64,000 nt of DNA, from the NCBI GenBank assembly GCA_026706075.1, contig JAPOZM010000004.1, positions 1 through 64,000 of the forward strand. The letters run 5' to 3'. This stretch comes from Gemmatimonadaceae bacterium (GTDB lineage: Bacteria > Latescibacterota > UBA2968 > UBA8231). How positions within the stretch are numbered: position 1 is the stretch's first letter; each line of letters starts with the position of its first letter. Below are positions 16,156 to 26,885 of the stretch, piece after piece. A model generated the notes under the pieces. That model saw only the letters and a list, made by a program, of their open reading frames with translations, was not told the DNA's origin and made no database searches. The translations under genes and the position numbers were made by a program.

Positions 16156-17067
16156 TCAGAGCCTGAGCGTGCCCACCAGGCTCTCCACTCGGTCCACATC
16201 CTCCTGCCGGCAGTAGTCCTCGATGCCATCGACGATGCGATCCGCGGCGGCGGGCTCGACGAAGGTGGCGGTCCCGACCTGAACCGCCGTCGCTCCGGCG
16301 ACGATGAACTCGAGAGCGTCGGTGGCGTTGGAGATGCCCCCGAGGCCCATGATCGGCAGATCCACGGACTGCCTCACCTTGTGTACCAGCGCCAGGGCCA
16401 CCGGCTTGATCGCCGGGCCTGAGAGCCCTCCCGTCACGTTGCCCAGAAAGGGGCGGCGCGATGGCAGATCAACGGCCATGCCCAGAAGGGTGTTGATCAT
16501 CGACAGGCCATCCGCTCCCGCTTCCGCCACGGCCCGGGCGATGGCGGAGATGTCGGTCACATTCGGTGTGAGCTTGGCGATCACCGGCCGGCTCGTCGAG
16601 GCGCGCACCGAGGCGATCACCTCGGCCGAGGCCGTGGGACTACAGCCGAAGAGCATTCCCCCGTCCTTCATGTTGGGAGAGGAGATGTTGACCTCGATGG
16701 CGGCGATCCCCTCCGCTTCCTCGAGCCTGGCAGCCATCTGCCCGTGAAGCCGGGCCGTGGGCGCGGCAATGTTGACGATGACCCGCGTGTCGAGCCGGGA
16801 GAGGAAGGGCCACTTGACGGACAGAAAGTCCTCGAGCCCCGGGTTCTGCAAGCCGATGGAATTGAGCATTCCCGCCGGCGTCTCCACTACGCGGGGCGGC
16901 GGATTCCCGGCCCGGGGCTCGGGTGTAATCGTCTTGGTGACGATGCCCCCGAGGCGCGCCAGGTCGATGAAGGGGGTGAGCTCATCTCCGTAACCGCAGG
17001 TGCCGGATGCGAGGAGCACCGGGTTGCGCAACTCGATGCCGGCGAAGGTCGTCTGCAGGTCGACCAT
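16156..17067 (-). CDS. pyrD: Dihydroorotate dehydrogenase B, catalytic subunit (Ser in place of active-site Cys)
   Basis: A 303-aa class 1B FMN enzyme that oxidises dihydroorotate to orotate in pyrimidine synthesis and passes electrons to PyrK. Family segments: TTFAGIELRNPVLLASGTCGYG, GGIVTKTITPEPRAGN, GLQNPGLE, IAKLTPNVTDI and GLGGISNATDALEF. The active-site loop reads EVNISSPNMKDGG: residue 130 is Ser (codon 16680-16678), where class 1 enzymes normally have Cys and class 2 enzymes Ser. The start is the ATG at 17067 after GAGGG, 4 nt after pyrK. The longer open frame to 17247 has no similarity. Confidence 0.95.
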   Translation of the reverse strand: MVDLQTTFAGIELRNPVLLASGTCGYGDELTPFIDLARLGGIVTKTITPEPRAGNPPPRVVETPAGMLNSIGLQNPGLEDFLSVKWPFLSRLDTRVIVNIAAPTARLHGQMAARLEEAEGIAAIEVNISSPNMKDGGMLFGCSPTASAEVIASVRASTSRPVIAKLTPNVTDISAIARAVAEAGADGLSMINTLLGMAVDLPSRRPFLGNVTGGLSGPAIKPVALALVHKVRQSVDLPIMGLGGISNATDALEFIVAGATAVQVGTATFVEPAAADRIVDGIEDYCRQEDVDRVESLVGTLRL

Positions 17068-17071
17068 TCCC

Positions 17072-17887
17072 TCACCACTCGACGGTTCGGGCGTCGTACA
17101 CCGGCCCGTCGACACAGATCCTACTGTACCGATGATAAGGATCGAGCCCGATTCCGGCTCGCCCCACCACGCAGCCCACGCAGACGCCGAAGCCGCAGGC
17201 CATGTACTCCTCCAGGGAGGCATAGCAGCGCACCTCGTGGTCCGCACAGATGCGGGCCACGGAAGCCATCATGGGATGCGGTCCGCAGGTGTAGACCGTG
17301 GGCTTCGGAGCCGCCAGAGCCTCAACGAGCAGGTCCGTGACCCGCCCGGGGTGGCCCAGCGAGCCATCGTCCGTCGCCCGCAGGAAGCATGCCGCCGCGG
17401 GGTGGAACAGCTCTTCGGGCAAGTGCCGGTCGGCGCTCCGGGCGCCTGCCAGGAGGAGCACCTGGCGGCCCTCCGCGCCAAGGCGCCGGCCGAGGAACAG
17501 CAGCGGCGGCAGACCGATCCCCCCTCCCACGAGGACCGCGGTCCCCCCGCCCTCGGGCAGTGGAAATCGATTCCCGAGGGGCCCCAGACAGCCGATCGCC
17601 TCCCCCTCGGGCACCAGCGACAGCACTCTCGTCTTGGGGCCGACCCGGTCGTAGAGGACATCCACCGTCCCTTCCGCCGCGTCGACCCCGGCCACGCTCA
17701 TGGGAGTGCGGAGGTATGGCGAGAGCGGGCCGGCGGGACGGGGTTGCAGCTGCAGGAACTGCCCCGGATGGGCCTCCAGGGCCGCCTCGGGAACCTCGAG
17801 TCGGGAAAGGAAGAACCCCGCCGCCACCTCGACGGTCTCCCGCAGCCGTGCGGGAGCGTCCACGGGGGGACGGAGCTGCGCCGTCAT
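17072..17887 (-). CDS. pyrK: Dihydroorotate dehydrogenase B, electron-transfer subunit
   Basis: A 271-aa FAD/[2Fe-2S] protein that takes electrons from PyrD and reduces NAD+. It has a ferredoxin-reductase-like FAD domain (YLRTPMSVAGVD, about 60-70), an NAD-binding domain (VLVGGGIGLPPLLFL; YTCGPHPMMASVA) and a C-terminal cluster-binding loop, EYMACGFGVCVGC followed by ICVDGPVYDA. The loop supplies four Cys ligands. The start ATG at 17887 overlaps the stop of the TPR gene (ATGA), so translation is coupled. Its presence defines the DHOD as class 1B. Confidence 0.95.
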   Translation of the reverse strand: MTAQLRPPVDAPARLRETVEVAAGFFLSRLEVPEAALEAHPGQFLQLQPRPAGPLSPYLRTPMSVAGVDAAEGTVDVLYDRVGPKTRVLSLVPEGEAIGCLGPLGNRFPLPEGGGTAVLVGGGIGLPPLLFLGRRLGAEGRQVLLLAGARSADRHLPEELFHPAAACFLRATDDGSLGHPGRVTDLLVEALAAPKPTVYTCGPHPMMASVARICADHEVRCYASLEEYMACGFGVCVGCVVGRAGIGLDPYHRYSRICVDGPVYDARTVEW

Positions 17888-20800
17888 TCCTCGCCCGGGT
17901 CTTCCTGCTCCACCGCGGGCATCGGTGGAGCCGCGGCCTCCTCGGCTACGTCCTGGCCGGCGGCCATGACCGGTGGCGGTTCCCCCGGGCGGCTCCCTGA
18001 GGGCCGGGTCATGTCCTCGCCCGCATCCGGGACGGGCGGCGCCATGGAGACCTCCACCTCCACCCAGGCGCGGACCGGCCTCTCGTCCACCCCTTCGGCG
18101 GGGTAGAAGGTGTAGCCTCCGACGGCTGCGAGAGCCGCCGAGGCGAAGGGCTCCTCTCCCCGATAGAGGGAGACTTCTTCAGCCCTTCCGGTCTCCGACA
18201 CCAGCACGTCGACGAGAACGGTGCTCGAATCGGTCTGCCCCGAAGGGTACTCGGGCGCGGGGCTGGAGCGCACCATGGGAGGCTCGGCGACTCCGAAGTA
18301 GCGCAGAGGCATCTCCAGATGCTCGTCTTCCGGCTCGAGCTCCAGCCGCTCCAACTCGTCGATGTCAAGGGCCTGGGACTCCCCCGGGTCGAGTCCGGGA
18401 AACTGGAGGAGCAGCTCGCCGACACCGGCGGACTGCGGATCCCTGCGGACGATGGTGCGGAGATAGTTGTTGGCCGAGTCGGCCTGGCCCCGCTGCACGT
18501 GGTATGCGAAGAGCCGGTAATGGGGGAGGATGGACCTGGATCTCTGCTTCAGGGCCCGGCGCATGTAGTCGACGGCGTCCTCCAGATACCCCTGGCGCCA
18601 GTTGCCCTCCCCCAGGCCGACGACGGGCTCGGTGTTGGCGGTCTGCTTCTCGTCGAGACTGAGCTCGAACAATTCCTGGGCGGCGCTGAAATCCCCCCGG
18701 CGCACCGCGCGCATGCCGAAACCCACGTGGTTCTTCGCCCTCGAAACGGAGTCCTCGATCACCGGCTCGACGCCGACCAGAAGGATCTGATCTCCCGGAT
18801 CGGCGCCGTCCCTCAGACCCCTCAACTCGCGCTCGAGGCGGTCCACCACTCCGTCCCGTTCGGCCTGTCGCCGGCGTTCGACCAGATCGGCGTGCCTGCT
18901 CCCCGGATAGTGGGCAAGGACCGAGTCGTACCTCGCCGCGGCGCCCGTGGAATCCCCCTGGAGATTCTCGGCGGCCCAGGCGGCCAGGAAGATCGCCCGC
19001 CCGGAAACCCTCGTCCCCGGATAGGCGCCTGCCAGCTCATCGAGCCTGGGCACCCAGCGAGCCGGCTCATCCGGAAAGTCGAGCCGCATCCGCTCGATAT
19101 CGTCGAAGATCCGGGCCGCCTGGTCCTCCGCCGAGGCCTGCGCCGCCAGTCCGAGATACCGACGCGCGGCGCTCGCGTGCTCCGTGGCCGGATGGCCGGC
19201 CACCAGGCGCTCGAGGAAGGGCCGGGCCGCCACCGTGTCCGCCTTCTGCTCGATGTGGGTCCACGCCAGGTTGTAGAGGGCCCTGGGAATCTCGCGGGAT
19301 CCGGGAAAACGGTCGGCGATGGCCTCGTAGAGCACTGCCGCCGAATCGGGGAGCCCCAGGCGATCGCGGTAGACTTCGGCGGCCGAGAACAGGTTGTCCA
19401 TGAGGGTTGGGGGCCGGTCCGCCCCGGGCCTGCCCGACTGCAGCAGCCGCCGGCGCCGGTCCCGGGCCCTCTCCTCGGCCCCCGGGCCCTCCTCCAGGGG
19501 TGGGCGGGCCACGAGCGGCACCCACACGCCGAGGGAGTCCGCGGCCACCACGTAGCCCTCGAGTCCCAGAGGGTCCTCCGGCTCCTGCGCCTCGGGAGGC
19601 GGCTCCGGGACGGCGGTGGAATCGGCGTCCTCCACGCGAGTGGAATCCCTTGCCGCCGTGGCGGCACCAGGGGAAGTCGCCGCGGCGCTATCCGCCCCGG
19701 CGCCCGGCCGTGCCGCCGCGAGCAGGCTGTCCACCGCGATCCCTGCCCGGGACTCCGCGGCGACGCTATCCAACGCACCCGCCCCGATCGAGCTGGTGGA
19801 GACCTCGGGAGCTTCGGCCGCGGCCAGAGTCGAGTCGGCGGGCATGGCGGCGGCGGCAACCGTCGCTTCGGGCCCCGTCAGGTCGTCCGTCGCCGGCCCT
19901 CCACCGGGGACGGCCGCGGGAAGGAGACCGGGTGCCGAAGCTGCTTCCGTGCCGGGCCTCACTTCCGCCGATTCCAGGGCCGGGCCCGGCGGAACGGCCG
20001 CCATGGCGTCCGCCGTGTCGGGTTCGGTCTGCAGCGGGTCGTGATCCGAGCCCGGGCGCAGGGCCGCGGCCGTGGAGTCGGCCCGGTAGATCCCGTCGAG
20101 CAGGGCGTCCAGCCGGTCCGTCGTCCGGAGCATCACCCCGGCCAGTGAATCCCCCTCGGATCCTCGGCGCTCCTGGCCCACCTCCCTGAAGTGCTTCTGG
20201 GCCTGCTGCCGGTCGCCGCGGTCCTGCAGGTAGACCAGGCCGGTCTGGTAGAGCGCCATGGCGGAGACCCCCGTGCCCGGAAAGTCGTTGCGCACACGCT
20301 CGAACTCGTCGAGCGCCTCGGAGGGAGCTCCACTCTCCCGGTGGCAGCGGCCGATCAGGATCCGAGTCTCTCCCTCCCAGGGGCGGAAACGCCCTTCCCG
20401 GAGCAGGGATCGGTAGGCTTCGAGGGCCGCATCCGGTGCGCCCTGGTGGTAGAGCACCAGGCCGCGATTCAGGCGGGCCCGGTACTCCACCGAGTCCGCT
20501 CGGGCCTCGTCGATGGCGCGGCCGTAGGCGACGGCGGCGCTGTCGAGATCGGCCGGGCCGCCCAGGGATAGGTGGGCGTTGCCGATCCGCAGCCACAACC
20601 GGTCGGACAGAGGGGTCCCGGGGAAGGCCCTGAGACTCGTCCGGTAGTCCTGAATGGCGGCCCTCAGGTCCCCCCCGGCCAAGGCCATGTCGCCAAGCTC
20701 CATGCCGGCGCGGCCTCCGATGTCGCTGCCCTCCAGAATCAGGGCGGTGAACAGGGCCCGGGCCTCGCCCATGTCGCCCTGCTCGCGCAGGCATCGCGCC

Positions 20801-21207
20801 CGCCAGAACCGGGCCCTGTCGACGTACTCGCTGTCGGGGAAGTTCCGCTCGAGATCCTCGAAGGACCTGGCCCCGTAAGCGTAATCGCGCTGCCAGTAGA
20901 GCGCCCGGCCGGCGAGGAACATGGCGTCATCGACGAGCTCGCTGTCGGGGTACTTCTCCAGCACGATGGAGGCCTTGCGCACGGCCTTTTCGTACAGGCC
21001 CTGGTAGCTGCCGCCCCGCCCCCCGCGGCCGGATCGCCGGCCCGTCTCGGAGCCCGCACGCTCCTCTTCCACCTCGGCGCGGGCCTTCTCGGCCTGCCGG
21101 AAGAACTTCTCTGCGTTGTAGTAGGTGTTGAAGTAGACGCACGACGCACTCGACGTGAGGACCAGTCCCGCCGCCAGGGCCAGGTGGACCGGCCGCCGGT
21201 CAGCCAC
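17884..21207 (-). CDS. Large TPR-repeat lipoprotein with TonB-type C-terminal domain
   Basis: An 1107-aa protein. The signal peptide ends at LTSSASC (Cys near residue 23), giving a lipoprotein starting [14 protein letters not shown]. Residues about 70-380 are BamD/YbgF-like tetratricopeptide repeats (for example [20 protein letters not shown]). A low-complexity Ala/Pro/Ser/Asp region spans about 390-570, then more repeats run to about 930. Residues about 985-1060 ([30 protein letters not shown]) match a TonB C-terminal domain. Probable role: envelope assembly or protein-protein scaffolding in the periplasm. The GTG start overlaps the carB end by 8 nt and its stop overlaps pyrK, so it is embedded in the pyrimidine operon. 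Confidence 0.85.
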   Translation of the reverse strand: MADRRPVHLALAAGLVLTSSASCVYFNTYYNAEKFFRQAEKARAEVEEERAGSETGRRSGRGGRGGSYQGLYEKAVRKASIVLEKYPDSELVDDAMFLAGRALYWQRDYAYGARSFEDLERNFPDSEYVDRARFWRARCLREQGDMGEARALFTALILEGSDIGGRAGMELGDMALAGGDLRAAIQDYRTSLRAFPGTPLSDRLWLRIGNAHLSLGGPADLDSAAVAYGRAIDEARADSVEYRARLNRGLVLYHQGAPDAALEAYRSLLREGRFRPWEGETRILIGRCHRESGAPSEALDEFERVRNDFPGTGVSAMALYQTGLVYLQDRGDRQQAQKHFREVGQERRGSEGDSLAGVMLRTTDRLDALLDGIYRADSTAAALRPGSDHDPLQTEPDTADAMAAVPPGPALESAEVRPGTEAASAPGLLPAAVPGGGPATDDLTGPEATVAAAAMPADSTLAAAEAPEVSTSSIGAGALDSVAAESRAGIAVDSLLAAARPGAGADSAAATSPGAATAARDSTRVEDADSTAVPEPPPEAQEPEDPLGLEGYVVAADSLGVWVPLVARPPLEEGPGAEERARDRRRRLLQSGRPGADRPPTLMDNLFSAAEVYRDRLGLPDSAAVLYEAIADRFPGSREIPRALYNLAWTHIEQKADTVAARPFLERLVAGHPATEHASAARRYLGLAAQASAEDQAARIFDDIERMRLDFPDEPARWVPRLDELAGAYPGTRVSGRAIFLAAWAAENLQGDSTGAAARYDSVLAHYPGSRHADLVERRRQAERDGVVDRLERELRGLRDGADPGDQILLVGVEPVIEDSVSRAKNHVGFGMRAVRRGDFSAAQELFELSLDEKQTANTEPVVGLGEGNWRQGYLEDAVDYMRRALKQRSRSILPHYRLFAYHVQRGQADSANNYLRTIVRRDPQSAGVGELLLQFPGLDPGESQALDIDELERLELEPEDEHLEMPLRYFGVAEPPMVRSSPAPEYPSGQTDSSTVLVDVLVSETGRAEEVSLYRGEEPFASAALAAVGGYTFYPAEGVDERPVRAWVEVEVSMAPPVPDAGEDMTRPSGSRPGEPPPVMAAGQDVAEEAAAPPMPAVEQEDPGEE

Positions 21208-24200
21208 CGTGGTAGTCCTGCAGCGCCCGTACCGATATGGAGGTGCGCAGCAGGGCCTCGATGCCGTCAGCGGCGGCCTCCGCGCCGGCCAGGGTGGTCG
21301 TGTACGGCACGCCGTTCATGATCGCCGACTGGCGGACGTAGGCGTCGTCGTACTGGCTCTGCTCGTCCTCGGGGGAATTGATGACCAGGGCGACCTCCCG
21401 ACCCCGGATCGCGTCCTCCACGTGAGGGTGTCCTTCATGGATCTTCAGGATCATCTCCGCCTCGATCCCATGGCGCTCGAGATGGAGCCGGGTTCCCGCC
21501 GTGGCCACGAGCTCGAAGCCGGCGGCGCGCAGTCGGCGCGCCACGTCGACGATGCCCGCCTTGTCGCGGTCGTTGACGCTGATGAAGACCCTCCCACTGG
21601 AAGGCAGCATCGATCCGGCCCCCAACTGGGCCTTGAGGAAGGCCTCGCCGAACTCGGCGCCGATCCCCATGACCTCGCCGGTGGACTTCATCTCCGGACC
21701 GAGGATTCCATCGGCTCCGGGGAACTTGCTGAAGGGCAGGACCGCCTCCTTCACGGAGATGTGAGGGGGCGCCGGAGAGTCGGTAAAGCCCTGCTCGCGC
21801 AGGCTGCGGCCCACCATGACGCGGGCGGCGATCTTCGCCAGCGGACGGCCCGTGGCCTTGCTCACGAAGGGGACCGTGCGCGAGGCCCGGGGATTGACTT
21901 CGAGGACGTGGACGAGATCCTGGTGGATGGCGTACTGGACGTTCATCAACCCCTTCACACCGAGGGCCCTGGCCAGGTCCCGCGTATGGTCCTCGAGGGC
22001 TCGCAGGTGTTCCGGCGCGATGTCGTGAGGCGGCAGGACGCAGGCCGAGTCGCCGGAGTGGACTCCGGCGTGTTCGATGTGCTGCATGACGCCGCCGATG
22101 AGCACGTCGCCGTCGGCGTCGGCCACCGCGTCGACGTCGAACTCCTGGGCTCCTTCGAGAAAACGATCGATCAGCACCGGATGTTCGGGTGAGGCGGAGA
22201 TCGCCGAGGTGATGTACGACTCCAGGCGGGCCTCGTCGTAGACGGTGACCATGGCCCGCCCTCCGAGGACGTAGGAGGGCCGGACGAGGACGGGGTAGCC
22301 GATGCGCTCCGCGATCTCCCGGGCCTCGGTGAGGGAGCGGGCCATGCCGTTTTCCGGCTGTCGAATCCCCAGTCGGCGCAGCAGGTTGCCGAAGTGCTCG
22401 CGGTCCTCGGCCAGGTCGATGCTGCGGGGAGACGTCCCGATGACGGGGACGCCGTTGGCTTCCAGCTCGAGGGCCAGATTGAGGGGAGTCTGGCCGCCGA
22501 ACTGAACGATGACGCCCTCGGGCCGCTCGTGCTCGACGATGTGGAGGACATCCTCGACGGTCAGCGGCTCGAAGTAGAGCTTGTCCGCCGTGTCGTAGTC
22601 GGTGCTCACCGTCTCGGGGTTGGAGTTGACCATGATCGTCTCGAATCCGTCTTCGCGGAGGGCGAAGCAGGCGTGGACGCAGCAGTAGTCGAACTCGATT
22701 CCCTGGCCGATCCGGTTGGGCCCGCCCCCGAGGATCATCACCTTGCGGCGCCCGGACCGGGCCTCCGACTCGTTTTCCCGCTCGTACGTTGAATAGTGAT
22801 ACGGCGTGTGGGCTTCGAACTCGGCCGCGCAGGTGTCGACGGTCTTGAACACGGGGCGCACGCCCTGCTCCCGGCGCACCTCCCGGACCTGTGACTCGGT
22901 GCGCCCCACCAGGTAACCCAGCTGGCGGTCGCTGAAGCCCAGGGCCTTGGCCGCCCGCAGGCGTTCCCCGTCTCCAAGGAGCCCCTCCCTCGCCTGCTGC
23001 AACTCGCCCTCGGCCTGGAAGATCTCTGCGAGGCGGTCGATGAACCAGGGATCGATGCGGCTGAGACGGTGGATCTCTTCGGGGGCGAAGCCCTTGTGCA
23101 GGGCGGCTCTGAGATGGAACAGCCTCTGCGAGCTCGGACGGGCCAGGTGCCCGCGGATCTCGGCGTCGGGGATTCTCAGGGCTTCCTCGTCCTTGCCGTC
23201 GGCGCCCCAGCCGCCCCGCCCGATTTCCAGCGACCGCAGGCCCTTCTGGAAGGACTCGGCAAAGGTGCGGCCCACGGCCATCGTCTCTCCCACCGAGCGC
23301 ATCTGGGTGTCGAGGGCATCCGGCGTGGACGGGAACTTCTCGAAGGCCCACCGCGGGATCTTGGTCACCACGTAGTCGATGGTGGGCTCGAAGGAGGCGG
23401 GGGTCTCCCGGGTGATGTCGTTCGGGATCTCGTCGAGGGTGTAGCCCACGGCCAGCTTGGCGGCGATCTTGGCGATGGGAAAGCCCGTGGCCTTCGATGC
23501 CAGGGCGGAACTGCGCGAGACCCGGGGATTCATCTCGATGACCACCATGCGGCCCGTGTCCGGGTCGACGGCGAACTGGATGTTCGACCCGCCCGTGTCG
23601 ACGCCGATCTTCCGGATGACCCGGATGGCGGCATCGCGCATGGCTTGGTACTCCTTGTCCGACAAGGTCTGCGCCGGAGCGACGGTGATCGAATCACCCG
23701 TGTGCACTCCCATGGGATCGAGGTTCTCGATGGAGCAGATGATCACGACATTGTCGTTCAGGTCGCGCATCACCTCGAGCTCGAACTCCTTCCAGCCGAG
23801 AACGGACTCCTCTATCAGGACCTCCGTGATAGGACTCAGATCAAGGCCCCGCCTGACGATGCGCTCGAATTCCTGCGCGTCGTGCGCAATCCCGCCGCCC
23901 GATCCGCCCAAGGTGTAGGAGGGCCGAATGATGGCCGGGTAGCCCAGGCTGTCGACCAGTCCCGCGGCCTCTCCGACGGAGTGGACGAAATGCCCGGCGG
24001 GCATCTCCAGCCCCGACTCGTCCATCGCCTTCTTGAACAGCTCCCGATCCTCCGCCGTGCGGATCGCCTCGAGACGGGCCCCGATCAGCTCCACGCCGTG
24101 CTCTTCGAGCACTCCGGATTCGGCCAACTCCACCGCCCGGTTCAACGCCGTCTGTCCGCCCACGGTGGGCAGGAGGGCATCCGGTCTCTCGAGCTCGATG

Positions 24201-24430
24201 ATCTCGGCGCAGGCCTCGGCCGTGATGGGTTCCACGTAGGTTCGCTGCGCCGTCTCCGGGTCGGTCATGATCGTGGCGGGGTTGCTGTTGACGAGGACGA
24301 TCTCGTAGCCCTCCTCGCGCAGGGCCTTGCAGGCCTGCGTGCCGGAGTAGTCGAACTCACAGGCCTGGCCGATGACGATCGGACCGGAACCGATGAGCAT
24401 GATCTTGTGCAGGTCGTCTCGACGAGGCAT
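21200..24430 (-). CDS. carB: Carbamoyl-phosphate synthase large subunit
   Basis: A 1076-aa full-length CarB that makes carbamoyl phosphate for pyrimidine and arginine synthesis. Two ATP-grasp halves are visible. The first starts [22 protein letters not shown] and includes [10 protein letters not shown]. The second starts [20 protein letters not shown] and includes [13 protein letters not shown]. The C-terminal MGS-like allosteric domain (about 930-1076, [20 protein letters not shown]) is intact. The start is the ATG at 24430; no strong Shine-Dalgarno, but a GGGGT-A-ACCCC-type inverted repeat lies just upstream. carA is not in the window. It heads the carB-TPR-pyrK-pyrD run. Confidence 0.97.
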   Translation of the reverse strand: MPRRDDLHKIMLIGSGPIVIGQACEFDYSGTQACKALREEGYEIVLVNSNPATIMTDPETAQRTYVEPITAEACAEIIELERPDALLPTVGGQTALNRAVELAESGVLEEHGVELIGARLEAIRTAEDRELFKKAMDESGLEMPAGHFVHSVGEAAGLVDSLGYPAIIRPSYTLGGSGGGIAHDAQEFERIVRRGLDLSPITEVLIEESVLGWKEFELEVMRDLNDNVVIICSIENLDPMGVHTGDSITVAPAQTLSDKEYQAMRDAAIRVIRKIGVDTGGSNIQFAVDPDTGRMVVIEMNPRVSRSSALASKATGFPIAKIAAKLAVGYTLDEIPNDITRETPASFEPTIDYVVTKIPRWAFEKFPSTPDALDTQMRSVGETMAVGRTFAESFQKGLRSLEIGRGGWGADGKDEEALRIPDAEIRGHLARPSSQRLFHLRAALHKGFAPEEIHRLSRIDPWFIDRLAEIFQAEGELQQAREGLLGDGERLRAAKALGFSDRQLGYLVGRTESQVREVRREQGVRPVFKTVDTCAAEFEAHTPYHYSTYERENESEARSGRRKVMILGGGPNRIGQGIEFDYCCVHACFALREDGFETIMVNSNPETVSTDYDTADKLYFEPLTVEDVLHIVEHERPEGVIVQFGGQTPLNLALELEANGVPVIGTSPRSIDLAEDREHFGNLLRRLGIRQPENGMARSLTEAREIAERIGYPVLVRPSYVLGGRAMVTVYDEARLESYITSAISASPEHPVLIDRFLEGAQEFDVDAVADADGDVLIGGVMQHIEHAGVHSGDSACVLPPHDIAPEHLRALEDHTRDLARALGVKGLMNVQYAIHQDLVHVLEVNPRASRTVPFVSKATGRPLAKIAARVMVGRSLREQGFTDSPAPPHISVKEAVLPFSKFPGADGILGPEMKSTGEVMGIGAEFGEAFLKAQLGAGSMLPSSGRVFISVNDRDKAGIVDVARRLRAAGFELVATAGTRLHLERHGIEAEMILKIHEGHPHVEDAIRGREVALVINSPEDEQSQYDDAYVRQSAIMNGVPYTTTLAGAEAAADGIEALLRTSISVRALQDYHGG

Positions 24431-24617
24431 GCTCGGGGGTCACCCCATCCGTGGGTGCGCAGGAAAGAGAGGGTTGGTCGGGGAAAGGCCGGCCAGTGCC
24501 GGGACAGGCCAACTCGGATATGGCGAGAGCAGGAGCACCCTGGGCAGGCCTGCTCGAAGACTCGACTGCACTGCGCCGGGCCCCAGGAGATGAGGAGACC
24601 TGCGCACCATCGCCCGC
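24431..24617 (-). other. carB leader/intergenic region
   Basis: The 187-nt gap between the tail-anchored protein gene and carB has no convincing gene. An inverted repeat GGGGTCACCCC sits immediately before the carB start. I see no clear promoter and no recognisable PyrR-binding or attenuator structure. Confidence 0.4.
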
Positions 24618-25175
24618 CTAGTCCTGCATTAGTCCCAACCAGACCAGCAGGATGATCAGGGCGATGGTCGCCGCGTATCCCAGCCGCAGGAACCGATCGC
24701 GGAGCCGGGCCCCGTCGATGGACCGGGCCATCGGCCACCGCAGGGGGGGCAACGCCGACTGGTCTCTCGGGGGCTCGTCGCCATCGCCCTGGAACCGGTG
24801 GGCATCGATCAGACGCACCAGGGAAGGATCGTGCTCGGCGATGGCTCGCAGGATCGACCGCTTGCGGCGCGCCACTCTCTCGGAGAGCTCCTTCGATGAC
24901 GCTCCCCGCCCCTCCTCCGTCGCCTCTTCGAGATCGCCCACCGGAACCTCGCCCGGGACTCCTTCGGCCCGGCCCGCGATGAGCACGGTCTGCTCGTTCG
25001 CCAGGCTCTCGGAGAGCTCGCTGACGACCGCTCGATCCTTGATGTTTTCCTGGATGACGGCGAAACAGGCGTCTATGAAGCGCTTGAAATCCTGCCGGAT
25101 CTCCTGCTCGGAAAGGCCGAGGAGGTACGACTCCTCGATCATCTCCTCGATCGCCTCCTTGACCTTCGACGACAT
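24618..25175 (-). CDS. Small hypothetical tail-anchored membrane protein
   Basis: A 185-aa protein that I do not recognise. The N-terminal half is charged and helical (VKEAIEEMIEESYLLGLSEQ, then FKRFIDACFAVIQENIKDRA). The middle is acidic and probably disordered. The C-terminus has one hydrophobic segment (LGYAATIALIILLVWLGLM) ending two residues from the stop, typical of a tail anchor. The start was set at the ATG at 25175, where the charged helix begins; ATGs at 25223 and 25229 are alternatives. A good promoter (25283-25311) lies upstream, and carB follows 187 nt downstream on the same strand. Confidence 0.7.
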   Translation of the reverse strand: MSSKVKEAIEEMIEESYLLGLSEQEIRQDFKRFIDACFAVIQENIKDRAVVSELSESLANEQTVLIAGRAEGVPGEVPVGDLEEATEEGRGASSKELSERVARRKRSILRAIAEHDPSLVRLIDAHRFQGDGDEPPRDQSALPPLRWPMARSIDGARLRDRFLRLGYAATIALIILLVWLGLMQD

Positions 25176-25235
25176 ATCCTGAACCTGCCCCGGGCGGAGA
25201 AAACCGGTGGTCCGGAGGCTCATTGGCAAAGGGCG

Positions 25236-25251
25236 GCCCCGAACGCGGGGC
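25236..25251 (-). other. GC-rich hairpin in the leader of the carB-region transcript
   Basis: GCCCCG and CGGGGC form a perfect 6-bp stem with a 4-nt loop, between the promoter at 25283-25311 and the start of the tail-anchored protein gene. There is no T-tract. The role is unknown. Confidence 0.35.
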
Positions 25252-25282
25252 AGGGCGGATCTACCGGCAACAACAGCCGGTT

Positions 25283-25311
25283 ACGTTACTCGATCCCTCC
25301 GGGAGTGTCAA
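25283..25311 (-). promoter_or_regulatory. sigma70-type promoter upstream of the tail-anchored protein/pyrimidine genes
   Basis: Minus-strand TTGACA (25311-25306) overlaps the stop codon of the NAD(P)HX repair gene; after 17 nt comes TAACGT (25288-25283). It separates the NAD-related operon from the carB-pyrD group. Confidence 0.65.
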
Positions 25312-26879
25312 GCAACGGCCCTCTGTCCGGTGACCTCCAACAGGGCTCGCGGAATCCGCCCGGCGACATCGCTGGCCCGCATCGACCGGGGCCCCAACTC
25401 ATCTCGCGCGAGGTCGCCGGCGAGGCCGTGAACGAAGACGGCACAGGCCGCCGCCGCCAGGGACCCGGCCCCCTGGGCGAGGAGGCCCGCCACCAGTCCG
25501 GTGAGCACATCCCCCGACCCCGCCGTGGCCAGTCCGTCGTTGCCCGTTGGATTGACAAAGGTGCTCCCGTCGGGAGCGGCGACCACGGTGGGCGCCCCCT
25601 TGAGCACGAGAACCACCGATCGGGAAGCCGCGTACTCCGCGGCCAGCCGCAGGGGATCCTCCGCGACCCGGTCGGGGTCGCAGCCGCTGAGTCGCTGGAA
25701 CTCGCCCGCATGGGGCGTCAGCACCTTCCCCGGACCGGGCGGCGGTCCGCCCTCGGAGAGGGCGGACAACGCATCGGCGTCGGTCACCGCCGGAGGGAGG
25801 TCGGGACGCGACAGCAGGCGCCGCACCAGCTCGCCGGTCTCCCGGTGGCGGCCGAGTCCGGGACCGATGGCCAGGGCCTGCGCCTTGTCCAGGAGCCGCT
25901 CCACCTCGCCCAGGGCCCTGAGCGACAGGCAGCGCGACCGGCGCACCTCCGGAAGGGGCCGGGTCATCACCTCCGTCAGCTTGATCTCCAGGATGTCGTG
26001 AAGGCTCGCAGGGGCCCCGAGCCGCACCCGCCCGGCTCCCGCCCTCAGCGCCGCATCGGCCGTCAGGCAGGCGGCCCCCGTCATCCCCTCCGAACCGGCC
26101 ACGACGGCTACAGTCCCGCAGGAACCCTTGTGGGCCACCGGGGACCGTCGCGGCAGGAGCCCGGCGATCCCCTCGCGGGTCAATAGATGAGTCGTGGCCG
26201 GGCAGCGGGCGATGGCGGCATCCGGAAAACCGATATCCACCAGTTCCAGGGCCCCGCAATGGGCCCGTCCCGGGTGAAAGAGGTGGCCCACCTTCACCAG
26301 CCCGAAGGTGACGGTCAGCGCTGCCCTCACGCATGCACCGGCTACCTCCCCCGTGTCCGCCTGAAGCCCGGACGGCAGATCGATCGCCACCACCGGCCGG
26401 CCGCAGTCGTTGATCGCTTCGATGAGGCGCGCCGCCGTCGGGCGGGGCGGCCCCCGCAGGCCGGTTCCCAGCAGGGCATCCACCACGATGTCGGCCTCGC
26501 TGAGGGCTGCCGTCAGGTCTTCCGGAGGCGGCTGGACCACGGGGCCGGCCTGCGCTTCGAGGCGCTCGAGGTGATGGCCGGCATCTCCGGTGATCTGCTC
26601 CCGGGGCGCGGCGAGGTAGACGGCTGCGGGGACCCCCTCCTGCGCCAGGCGCCGCCCGACGACGAAGCCGTCGCCGCCGTTGTTTCCCTTACCGCAGACG
26701 ACGGCGACTCTCAGGTCCTCCAGGCCGGACCAGCGCTCCTCCAGGGTCCGCACGACGCCGGCCCCGGCACGCTCCATCAACTCCGCTCCCGGCACACCCA
26801 TCTCGATCGAAAGGCGGTCGATGTCCGACATCTGTCCGCCGGTCACCAGCTTCGGGAAATCCACTGAGGCCAGGCTCAT
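25308..26879 (-). CDS. nnr: Bifunctional NAD(P)HX epimerase / ADP-dependent NAD(P)HX dehydratase
   Basis: A 523-aa fusion of the YjeF N-terminal epimerase domain (about 1-215: GAELMERAG, VCGKGNNGGDGFVVGRRL) and the ribokinase-like dehydratase domain (about 235-515: VLKGAPTVVAAPDG, NPTGNDGLATAGSGDVLTG). It repairs hydrated, inactive NADH and NADPH. The length matches bifunctional Nnr proteins such as E. coli YjeF. It starts at the ATG at 26879, 6 nt after the M20 peptidase stop, as the third gene of an operon whose first gene contains an NMNAT-like domain. That supports an NAD-metabolism theme. Confidence 0.93.
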   Translation of the reverse strand: MSLASVDFPKLVTGGQMSDIDRLSIEMGVPGAELMERAGAGVVRTLEERWSGLEDLRVAVVCGKGNNGGDGFVVGRRLAQEGVPAAVYLAAPREQITGDAGHHLERLEAQAGPVVQPPPEDLTAALSEADIVVDALLGTGLRGPPRPTAARLIEAINDCGRPVVAIDLPSGLQADTGEVAGACVRAALTVTFGLVKVGHLFHPGRAHCGALELVDIGFPDAAIARCPATTHLLTREGIAGLLPRRSPVAHKGSCGTVAVVAGSEGMTGAACLTADAALRAGAGRVRLGAPASLHDILEIKLTEVMTRPLPEVRRSRCLSLRALGEVERLLDKAQALAIGPGLGRHRETGELVRRLLSRPDLPPAVTDADALSALSEGGPPPGPGKVLTPHAGEFQRLSGCDPDRVAEDPLRLAAEYAASRSVVLVLKGAPTVVAAPDGSTFVNPTGNDGLATAGSGDVLTGLVAGLLAQGAGSLAAAACAVFVHGLAGDLARDELGPRSMRASDVAGRIPRALLEVTGQRAVA

Positions 26880-26885
26880 GGAGGC

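Noticed and set aside
19407..20189. Plus-strand open frames within the TPR lipoprotein gene
   Set aside because: Arg/Pro/Gly-rich shadows of the low-complexity region.
23069..24655. 528-codon plus-strand frame inside carB
   Set aside because: Antisense shadow; CarB is full length and intact on the other strand.
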